From Clostridiales bacterium (GTDB lineage: Bacteria > Bacillota_A > Clostridia > Lachnospirales > Lachnospiraceae), in the NCBI GenBank assembly GCA_030154385.1, contig JASKJZ010000125.1:1-7112 (forward strand): a stretch of DNA of 7,112 bases. The letters run 5' to 3'. A program made the translations under genes and the position numbers. The notes under the pieces are model-generated. The model was not told where the DNA came from. It saw nothing but the letters and a program-made list of their open reading frames with translations, and made no database searches. How positions within the stretch are numbered: the stretch's first letter is position 1; each line of letters starts with the position of its first letter. Positions 1 through 4,888 of the stretch are shown piece after piece.

Positions 1-1082
1 CTGATTTTGCAGAACGTATTCCAATTGACGTAATCTATCAGGATGGCTCAGATCCCGTAGCGATGCATAACTATTACACCTATCTTTACAACAAAGCGGT
101 GTTTGAATTATTGAAGCAGGAAAAGGGAGAGAAAGAAGCCGTGCTCTTTGCTAGAAGCGCAACTGCCGGAGGACAACAATTTCCGGTACACTGGGGAGGC
201 GATTGTTCTGCGAGCTATGCCTCTATGGCGGAAACACTACGTGGCGGGCTGTCCCTTGCAATGTCTGGTTTTTCCTTCTGGAGCCATGATATATCCGGTT
301 TTGAGCAAACGGCATCACCTGATTTATATAAACGGTGGGCACAATTTGGTCTTCTCTCCACTCATAGTCGTCTGCATGGGTCGACCAGTTATCGGGTGCC
401 ATGGCTCTTTGATGAAGAGGCATGTGATGTGGTGCGTTATTTTACAAATCTTAAGTGTGAATACATGCCCTATATCTATCAGATGGCAGTGCATGCGCAT
501 AACACTGGGATTCCAGTGATGCGTCCAATGGTAGTGGAATTTCCAACAGAAGCAGGGATGCCGTATCTGGATATGCAGTATATGCTTGGTGATTCTCTTT
601 TGGTGGCGCCAATTTTTAAGGAGAGTGGTGAGGTCAGCTATTATCTTCCAGAGGGAAGTTGGACACATCTGCTTAGTGATGAAGTACGAGAGGGAGGAAA
701 ATGGTACACCGAGACCTACGACTATTTTAGCCTTCCTCTCTACGTAAGAGAAAATACGTTACTTGCAAAAGGCAAGGAACGTAAATTACCGGATTATGAT
801 TATGCCGATGGTGTGACCTTACATTTGTATCAGCTAAAGGAAGAAAAAAAGACGTGGGTAACGGTTCCAAACATTGAGGGAGAGATCGTCCTTACAGCAA
901 CCGCAGAACGTGTTGGGAATCGAGTTCTTCTCGAATTATCTTCAATGGGTGGTAAACCAAGCATTTATTTGCATCATATCGATACAGTAACGAGTGTTAC
1001 AGGTGCTGCAAGTAAGGTCATGGAGCATGGAATTTTGCTGATGCCAGAAGATACACATATTGAGATTCAATTAACGAAATAA
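1..1082 (+). CDS. GH31 alpha-xylosidase/alpha-glucosidase, YicI-like (5' truncated by window edge)
   Basis: This is the C-terminal 359 residues of a retaining family 31 glycoside hydrolase, a type that releases alpha-xylosyl (or alpha-glucosyl) units from oligosaccharides such as xyloglucan fragments. The reading frame is open from base 3, so the Met codon at 63 is internal. The first visible residues, DFAERIP, correspond to the nucleophile motif of E. coli YicI, so the Asp at 3-5 is the predicted nucleophile. The motif HWGGDC gives the predicted acid/base Asp at 201-203. Other strongly YicI-like blocks are LFARSA, SGFSFWSHDI, THSRLHGS and QYMLGDSLLVAP, followed by the C-terminal beta domains ending at TAA 1080-1082. 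No signal peptide can be judged because the start is missing. Intracellular xyloglucan-oligosaccharide processing is inferred from the family; alpha-glucosidase specificity is the alternative. Confidence 0.93.
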   Translation, partial: DFAERIPIDVIYQDGSDPVAMHNYYTYLYNKAVFELLKQEKGEKEAVLFARSATAGGQQFPVHWGGDCSASYASMAETLRGGLSLAMSGFSFWSHDISGFEQTASPDLYKRWAQFGLLSTHSRLHGSTSYRVPWLFDEEACDVVRYFTNLKCEYMPYIYQMAVHAHNTGIPVMRPMVVEFPTEAGMPYLDMQYMLGDSLLVAPIFKESGEVSYYLPEGSWTHLLSDEVREGGKWYTETYDYFSLPLYVRENTLLAKGKERKLPDYDYADGVTLHLYQLKEEKKTWVTVPNIEGEIVLTATAERVGNRVLLELSSMGGKPSIYLHHIDTVTSVTGAASKVMEHGILLMPEDTHIEIQLTK

Positions 1083-1088
1083 AAATCA

Positions 1089-1153
1089 CCTTCCTTTTTG
1101 TCTTGAAAAAGAGTTGTTGTTGTGGTACAGTAGGAAAAAAGTAAAAAGGAAGG
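1089..1153. repeat. 11-bp perfect inverted repeat flanking the leader promoter
   Basis: CCTTCCTTTTT at 1089-1099 is the exact reverse complement of AAAAAGGAAGG at 1143-1153. The right arm contains the ribosome binding site of the 20-codon leader ORF. The left arm lies upstream of the predicted promoter and start point. A transcript running through from the glycosidase gene could pair the arms and hide the ribosome binding site; a transcript from the local promoter would lack the left arm. Base composition is biased (polypurine/polypyrimidine), so chance pairing is a real alternative. Confidence 0.45.
1103..1131 (+). promoter_or_regulatory. Predicted sigma-A promoter of the aspartyl-tRNA synthetase leader
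   Basis: A -35 box TTGAAA (1103-1108) and a -10 box TACAGT (1126-1131) are separated by exactly 17 bp. The expected transcription start is near 1138, giving a short 5' end before the leader ribosome binding site at 1146-1154. A transcript stopped at the downstream terminator would be about 180 nt long. Confidence 0.6.
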
Positions 1154-1160
1154 GTTCGTT

Positions 1161-1223
1161 ATGGGATATGTCCAAGTTAGAATCATAAATAGGGACGACG
1201 ATAGCGGGCGCTTGTATCTATGA
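1161..1223 (+). CDS. Putative 20-residue leader peptide with Asp-Asp-Asp run (attenuator control peptide)
   Basis: This short ORF begins at ATG 1161, has a good ribosome binding site (AAGGAAGGG, 1146-1154, 6-nt spacing) and ends at TGA 1221-1223. It encodes 20 residues whose second half reads NRDDDSGRLYL. The Asn codon (1188-1190) and three consecutive Asp codons GAC GAC GAT (1194-1202) stand immediately before the first strand of a strong hairpin, and the stop codon lies at the top of that hairpin. The next gene encodes an aspartyl-tRNA synthetase. The arrangement resembles the trp and pheST leader peptides, in which codons for the regulated amino acid stall the ribosome. The peptide probably has no function of its own. 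It is too short for coding statistics, so its reality rests on the ribosome binding site, the position, the Asp codons and the downstream gene. Confidence 0.6.
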   Translation: MGYVQVRIINRDDDSGRLYL

Positions 1224-1247
1224 TGGCATAGGTACAAGCGCTTGTTG
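1202..1247 (+). promoter_or_regulatory. Attenuator hairpin 1:2
   Basis: Bases 1208-1222 pair with 1227-1241 without interruption: 15 bp including one G-U, with loop ATGG. Further pairs, mostly wobble, extend the stem down to 1202/1247. The 5' strand is the end of the leader ORF just after its Asp codons, so a ribosome translating those codons would open it. The 3' strand is also used by the competing hairpin 2:3. Confidence 0.7.
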
Positions 1248-1260
1248 CGTTGTGCCTATG
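1227..1260 (+). promoter_or_regulatory. Competing attenuator hairpin 2:3
   Basis: Bases 1227-1237 pair with 1250-1260 (11 pairs, one G-U). After a bulged G at 1238, three GC pairs (1239-1241 with 1247-1249) close a TTGTT loop. Strand 2 is the same segment that forms hairpin 1:2, so the two are mutually exclusive. The 3' strand is also needed for the downstream antiterminator pairing. Confidence 0.6.
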
Positions 1261-1294
1261 TGGAAACATTATGTTTTTGAAGACCACATTGGTA
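1253..1294 (+). promoter_or_regulatory. Predicted antiterminator pairing 3:4
   Basis: Bases 1253-1263 can pair with 1284-1294: ten pairs, with one T-T mismatch (1257/1290) and one G-U. The enclosed loop contains a small AAACA/TGTTT hairpin (1264-1268 with 1272-1276). The 3' strand takes most of the left arm of the terminator (1280-1290), so this structure and the terminator exclude each other. It also uses bases 1253-1260 of hairpin 2:3. Confidence 0.5.
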
Positions 1295-1318
1295 GTGATG
1301 CGAATGTGGTCTTTTTTT
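1280..1318 (+). terminator. Intrinsic terminator in the synthetase leader
   Basis: A perfect 11-bp stem, AAGACCACATT (1280-1290) with AATGTGGTCTT (1303-1313), encloses a 12-nt loop. It runs straight into seven T residues (1312-1318). It lies between the leader ORF and the synthetase start, so it must be bypassed for expression from the leader promoter. That is the expected position for an attenuator. Confidence 0.88.
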
Positions 1319-1330
1319 ACGCATTTATTG

Positions 1331-1348
1331 AAAGGGGGTGGGGCTATG
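1331..1348 (+). promoter_or_regulatory. Strong ribosome binding site with an alternative in-frame start for the synthetase
   Basis: AAAGGGGGTG (1331-1340) precedes ATG 1346-1348 at good spacing. That ATG is in frame with the synthetase, with no stop between, and would add 29 residues including DD and DDN runs. A second candidate ATG is at 1421. The site at 1346 has a better ribosome binding site than the start chosen at 1433, so the N-terminus is unsettled. Confidence 0.45.
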
Positions 1349-1432
1349 AGGCATAAAGACGATGCCTGCATGGATGATAATGGATATGTCATAAGCTGTT
1401 TGCAAATAAGGAAAGAAGGAATGGAGATCAAC

Positions 1433-2767
1433 ATGAAAATAATCGAAGAAAGCAATACGTTAACAGCAAAAGAGCTGACAAGCATCGAGGAAATAAAGCA
1501 CCATATTGGAGAAGAAATCAAACTTCATGGCAGCATCTATAAAATCAGAAGAATGCAAGGGTTTTCCTTTGTATTGATTCGGATGAGCCAGTCAATTATA
1601 CAGGGGGTATATAGCAAGGAGTTTTCTGCGTTTTCGGAAGAAGCATTACGAGAAGAGAGCTGTGTTCGCATACGTGCAAAGGTTGAAGCGGAATCAAGAT
1701 CAAAGCTTGGCTTTGAATTAAAACTTTTGGAGCTATCGGTGCTGTCAAAGCCAACGGAAACACTTCCTGTTGTCATCAACCAAAAAAGAATGGAGACATC
1801 ACTAGAGACGCTTCTTGACCATCGCATTCTTACGCTTCGTAATGAGAAGGAGCGGGCAATTTTTCGGTTGCAGGATGGTGTTACCAGAGGATTTCGCGCT
1901 TTTTTACAAAAAGAGAATTTTACAGAAATTCATACACCAAAGATTGTTTACCAAGGAGCCGAAGGCGGAGCCAATATTTTTCAGCTTGATTACTTTGGAA
2001 GACAGGCATACTTAGCCCAAAGTCCCCAGTTCTATAAGCAAATGATGACAGGAGTATTTGAACGAGTGTTTGAGATTGGGCCTGTTTTCCGAGCGGAAAA
2101 GCATGATACCTCGAGACATTTGAATGAGTATACCAGTGTGGACTTTGAAATGGGATATATTGAATCCTTTGAGGAACTTATGCAGATGGAACAACGTATG
2201 CTACAAGAAACCATGCAGTATCTCTCCAGCGAGTATGAGGATGTGCTTTCACTTCTATCTCTTACACTTCCAAATGCAGAACATATTCCAGCAATCGCAT
2301 TTGGGGAAGCAAAGGAGTGGATTTCCAAAGCATACAAAAAAGAAATCACGGATTTTTATGACTTTGAGCCAGAGGAGGAGCGACTGCTCTCGAAACTAAT
2401 CAAAAAAGAAACGGGATCGGATTTTGTTTTTGTCACACATTACCCAAGTAAAAAGCGTCCATTCTATGCAATGGAGGATGTAGAAAATCCAGAAGTGACC
2501 CTAAGCTTTGACTTGTTGTTTGCGGGAGTAGAAATCACCACAGGTGGGCAGAGGATTCATAATTATAAGCAGCAAATTCAAAAAATGAAGCGTCTTGGTA
2601 TGAATCCCGCGTTATTTGAAAGTTATCTTGCCATGCATAAATTTGGGATACCCCCACATGGTGGGCTGGGGCTTGGACTGGAGCGTTTTATCAGTCAACT
2701 GCTTGGTTTTGATAATGTCAGAAGAGCCACACTTTTCCCAAGGGATCAAAAACGATTATTACCTTAA
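1433..2767 (+). CDS. aspS: Aspartyl-tRNA synthetase, archaeal type (aspartate--tRNA(Asp/Asn) ligase)
   Basis: This class II aminoacyl-tRNA synthetase attaches Asp to tRNA in the cytoplasm. An N-terminal OB-fold anticodon-binding domain (about residues 20-110, HGSIYKIRRM) precedes the catalytic core. Motif 1 is FTEIHTPK (Pro169), motif 2 is FRAEKHDTSRH (Arg220) and motif 3 is GLGLGLERF (Arg418). AEGGANIF and LAQSPQFYKQ are typical of the AspRS/AsnRS group. The 444-residue length and the lack of the bacterial GAD insertion indicate the archaeal/eukaryotic lineage. Clostridia are known to carry such a second AspRS that charges tRNA-Asn for the Asp-tRNA-Asn amidotransferase route, so a non-discriminating or tRNA-Asn-preferring enzyme is plausible. 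Start 1433 was chosen for GGAG at 1423-1426 and the expected family N-terminus; starts at 1346 or 1421 are alternatives. Expression is probably governed by the leader attenuator. Archaeal-type AsnRS is the main alternative identity. Confidence 0.85.
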   Translation: MKIIEESNTLTAKELTSIEEIKHHIGEEIKLHGSIYKIRRMQGFSFVLIRMSQSIIQGVYSKEFSAFSEEALREESCVRIRAKVEAESRSKLGFELKLLELSVLSKPTETLPVVINQKRMETSLETLLDHRILTLRNEKERAIFRLQDGVTRGFRAFLQKENFTEIHTPKIVYQGAEGGANIFQLDYFGRQAYLAQSPQFYKQMMTGVFERVFEIGPVFRAEKHDTSRHLNEYTSVDFEMGYIESFEELMQMEQRMLQETMQYLSSEYEDVLSLLSLTLPNAEHIPAIAFGEAKEWISKAYKKEITDFYDFEPEEERLLSKLIKKETGSDFVFVTHYPSKKRPFYAMEDVENPEVTLSFDLLFAGVEITTGGQRIHNYKQQIQKMKRLGMNPALFESYLAMHKFGIPPHGGLGLGLERFISQLLGFDNVRRATLFPRDQKRLLP

Positions 2768-2860
2768 AAATTGCGACGGTTGTGCTCTAATCAAAATGCA
2801 GTATCATAATATGAGAGCCAAAGATTGAATTTAATTAGAAGAAGGAAATGGTGAAAACAA

Positions 2861-4003
2861 GTGGAACTTAATTTGAATCTACCAGAGAGTAAGACAGACG
2901 TACTTTTACTGCTTGAACAGCTTATGAAGGTGCCAGCACCTAGCAATAAAGAAAAAAAGAGAGCGGACTTTTGTAAAAATTGGCTGGAAGAGCAAGGTGC
3001 AGAGGGGGTATTTGTCGATGAGGCCTATAATGTCATTTATCCTTATGGTTGTGAAGAGGGAAAATCCTGTGCACTCTTTATGGCGCATCTCGATACGGTC
3101 TTTTCAGAGGAGGAACCGCTAAAGATAAGAGAGCAGGATGGAAGGCTTTATGCTCCTGGAATTGGAGATGATACGGCAAATCTTGCCATTTTACTTGTAG
3201 TAGCAAAATATTTGGCAAGAGAAAAACCTGACTTAGCGCATGGCATCATAGTTTCGGCAAATGCGGGAGAGGAAGGGCTTGGTAATTTAAAAGGAGCAAG
3301 AGCACTTCTTTCTCGCTATCAGAAGCGACTTGACTTTGTAGTATCCTTTGATGTCTACCTTGGTGGTATCTGTAATCGCTCAGTAGGGTCGCTTCGTTAT
3401 GAAATCGAAATTAATACGAAGGGAGGTCACTCCTATTTTGACTTTGGAGAGCCAAATGCAATTGAGAGGATGGCATCACTCATTCAAACATTGTATGCGT
3501 ATCAAATTCCAGAGGATGGCAGCAAAACAACCTTTAACGTTGGAGAAATCACAGGGGGAACCTCTGTAAATACCATTGCACAAAGTGCACGTATCTTGTA
3601 TGAAATCCGTTCCGAAAAGACGGAAAGCCTCTTACATGCCAAACGTTATTTTGAGGAGGTAATACAAAAGAGCAAAGAGCCCGATGTATCCATTTGTTAT
3701 GCTTTGCTTGGAGAAAGGCCCTGCGGACAAAATCTGGAACTTATGAGCGAACAAGAAAATCTGGAACGGTTTGCTAGAAAGATTCTTAAATGTTACTTTG
3801 GAGAGCAAATTTCATGTTACGCGGGCTCGACGGATGCCAATATTCCACATTCTCTTGGGATTCCAGCGATTACTACTGGTTTGATTATGGGGGGTGGTAT
3901 GCACACCAGACAAGAATGGATTGACCCAGATTACATAGAGCGTGGTATCCAGATTTGTGAAAAGTTAATCCTCTTGTATGGTAGAGGGGAATGGCGGGGC
4001 TGA
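2861..4003 (+). CDS. M20-family zinc metallopeptidase (peptidase T/carboxypeptidase-like)
   Basis: A 380-residue cytoplasmic amidohydrolase/peptidase of the M20 family (PepT, ArgE, DapE, CPG2 relatives) that cleaves a small peptide or N-acyl amino acid; the substrate cannot be read from sequence. Visible ligands are His76 and Asp78 (AHLDTV), bridging Asp103 (GIGDD), catalytic Glu137 and metal Glu138 (AGEEG), Asp164 (SFD) and His348 (GGGMHT). The dimerisation domain, roughly residues 175-290, carries the conserved GGHS at 188-191. The start is GTG 2861: an in-frame TGA at 2852-2854 rules out anything earlier. The nearest good ribosome binding site (AGAAGGA, ending 2846) is 14 nt away, which is long, so translation may be weak. 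The 93-bp gap after the synthetase has no clear promoter or terminator, so co-transcription with it is likely. The gene product has no signal peptide. Confidence 0.88.
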   Translation: MELNLNLPESKTDVLLLLEQLMKVPAPSNKEKKRADFCKNWLEEQGAEGVFVDEAYNVIYPYGCEEGKSCALFMAHLDTVFSEEEPLKIREQDGRLYAPGIGDDTANLAILLVVAKYLAREKPDLAHGIIVSANAGEEGLGNLKGARALLSRYQKRLDFVVSFDVYLGGICNRSVGSLRYEIEINTKGGHSYFDFGEPNAIERMASLIQTLYAYQIPEDGSKTTFNVGEITGGTSVNTIAQSARILYEIRSEKTESLLHAKRYFEEVIQKSKEPDVSICYALLGERPCGQNLELMSEQENLERFARKILKCYFGEQISCYAGSTDANIPHSLGIPAITTGLIMGGGMHTRQEWIDPDYIERGIQICEKLILLYGRGEWRG

Positions 4004-4015
4004 CCGGGTACCAGC

Positions 4016-4028
4016 GTGATAAAGTCAC
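4016..4028. promoter_or_regulatory. Possible CRP/FNR-family operator
   Basis: GTGA-N5-TCAC (4016-4028) is an inverted repeat centred about 40 bp upstream of the predicted start point of the iron-sulfur gene, the usual class II activator position. The 5-bp spacer is not the classical CRP (N6) or FNR pattern, and a short palindrome like this can arise by chance. Confidence 0.2.
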
Positions 4029-4049
4029 AGTAAATGAAAGAATATTTGT

Positions 4050-4055
4050 TATAAT
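4050..4055 (+). promoter_or_regulatory. Predicted -10 box of the iron-sulfur protein gene
   Basis: A perfect TATAAT at 4050-4055 lies 38 bp before the start codon. No good -35 box stands 17 bp upstream (ACAGTA at 4027-4032), which would suit an activator-dependent promoter. The expected start point is near 4063-4065. Confidence 0.45.
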
Positions 4056-4091
4056 CTCTCCTGTACAAAAAAGACGGACAGGAGAGATTAT
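4051..4091. repeat. Perfect 14-bp inverted repeat covering the -10 box and the ribosome binding site
   Basis: ATAATCTCTCCTGT (4051-4064) is the exact reverse complement of ACAGGAGAGATTAT (4078-4091), with a 13-nt loop. The left arm overlaps the TATAAT box; the right arm contains the AGGAG ribosome binding site (4080-4084) of the gene starting at 4094. In RNA reading through from the peptidase gene the hairpin would hide that site. RNA starting near 4063 would lack the left arm. It could also act as a weak terminator for the peptidase gene, since T-rich sequence follows, though the T tract is interrupted. Confidence 0.8.
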
Positions 4092-4093
4092 TT

Positions 4094-4741
4094 ATGTTTT
4101 TAAAGAAGATTTGGAAAAAGTATGCTTTTTTACTATTATTGGCCTTTGTCGTACTGGGCTTGTTTGATTTGCGCTTTGCAATTGGAGCTATACTTTGTAT
4201 GGTAGCACCAATTGGAGTATCCTTTGTTAAGGGTCGTTTTTGGTGTGGGAATTTGTGCCCAAGAGGAAGCTTTTATGAGCAGGTCATGTATCGATTCGCT
4301 GGGAAAAAACAGACACCAGCAATTATAAAGAGTAAGGGCTTTCGCTTTTTTATGGTTCTATTTATGCTCTCCATGTTTGGATTTGGCATCGTGAAGAACT
4401 GGGGAAATTGGTATGGTGTTGGGATGGTGTTCTATCGAATCATTGTGGTTACCACGATTGTTGGGATACTGCTTTCCCTTCGTTACAACCATAGGACTTG
4501 GTGCAGTTTTTGCCCAATGGGATCCTTGGCTGCTTTTGTTTCCCAAAAAAGAAAAAGCAAACGTGTGCTAACAATATCTGATGCCTGTGTTTCTTGTAAA
4601 CTTTGCGAAAAAAAATGCGCTCTTGGTATCGTGCCATATCAGTATAAGGGAAATGTTTTAGAACATCCCGATTGTATTCAATGCGGTAGATGTGCTGCCG
4701 TTTGTCCAAAGCAAGCGATAGGATATGATAACGTCGCTTAA
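4094..4741 (+). CDS. Membrane 4Fe-4S polyferredoxin (NapH/NosR/CcoG-like)
   Basis: This 215-residue membrane iron-sulfur protein probably passes electrons between a membrane or quinone partner and a soluble redox protein; the partner is not visible here. About four hydrophobic segments (roughly residues 9-27, 28-46, 83-100 and 112-130) carry two cysteine pairs followed by Pro, CGNLCP (Cys51, Cys55) and CSFCP (Cys137, Cys140), a hallmark of the NapH/NosR/CcoG group. A C-terminal two-cluster ferredoxin domain follows: Cys165/168/171/175 and Cys194/197/200/204, the last followed by Pro. It is shorter than full NosR or CcoG and has no additional domain. Start 4094 has AGGAG at 4080-4084. That ribosome binding site lies inside a perfect inverted repeat, so its use may depend on where transcription began. 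No nitrate, nitrous oxide or cytochrome oxidase genes are nearby, so the specific pathway is unknown. Confidence 0.85.
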   Translation: MFLKKIWKKYAFLLLLAFVVLGLFDLRFAIGAILCMVAPIGVSFVKGRFWCGNLCPRGSFYEQVMYRFAGKKQTPAIIKSKGFRFFMVLFMLSMFGFGIVKNWGNWYGVGMVFYRIIVVTTIVGILLSLRYNHRTWCSFCPMGSLAAFVSQKRKSKRVLTISDACVSCKLCEKKCALGIVPYQYKGNVLEHPDCIQCGRCAAVCPKQAIGYDNVA

Positions 4742-4798
4742 GGAATTGATGAAAATGTAAAAATGTGCAAAATATAAGAAATATAGAACAAGTGCTAC

Positions 4799-4827
4799 TT
4801 GAAATCGCCCGCTAAGAATGCTAAAAT
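4799..4827 (+). promoter_or_regulatory. Predicted sigma-A promoter of the chemoreceptor gene
   Basis: TTGAAA (4799-4804) and TAAAAT (4822-4827) are separated by 17 bp; the start point is expected near 4834. This is a housekeeping-type promoter. I did not find the TAAA-N15-CCGATA pattern of flagellar sigma-D promoters, which often drive chemoreceptors. Confidence 0.55.
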
Positions 4828-4863
4828 AAATCAAAAAACAAAAATCATTACTGATTTATTTTA
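4822..4863. repeat. 12-bp AT-rich inverted repeat between promoter and chemoreceptor start
   Basis: TAAAATAAATCA (4822-4833) is the exact reverse complement of TGATTTATTTTA (4852-4863), with an 18-nt A-rich loop. The left arm begins with the -10 box, so local transcripts would lack it. The right arm ends 7 bp before the ribosome binding site (4871-4881). It may be an operator, a weak terminator for the iron-sulfur gene or a read-through-specific hairpin. AT-rich chance is possible. Confidence 0.5.
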
Positions 4864-4888
4864 CCTTATGAGGAAAGGAAGAGCATAT

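Noticed and set aside
63..65. ATG 63 as start of a complete glycosidase gene
   Set aside because: The frame is open to the window edge and the nucleophile motif lies upstream, so this Met is internal.
1138..1318. T-box riboswitch upstream of the synthetase gene
   Set aside because: It would be the usual clostridial solution, but there is no stem I with specifier loop and no T-box core like GGGTGGNACCGCG. The terminator loop TGGTAGTGATGCG only superficially resembles it.
1250..1432. Synthetase coding region starting at TTG 1250
   Set aside because: It would make the intrinsic terminator and its T tract part of the protein; homologous N-termini begin near 1433.
2768..2860. Separate promoter or terminator between the synthetase and peptidase genes
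   Set aside because: Only a weak GCTCT/AGAGC pairing and a poorly spaced CATAAT were seen; neither is convincing.
4799..4888. Chemoreceptor starting at TTG 4799
   Set aside because: The TTG is part of a good -35 box, has no ribosome binding site, and H-NOX numbering places Met1 at 4889.
4742..4888. Flagellar sigma-D promoter for the chemoreceptor
   Set aside because: No TAAA-N15-CCGATA-like match; a sigma-A-type promoter fits better.
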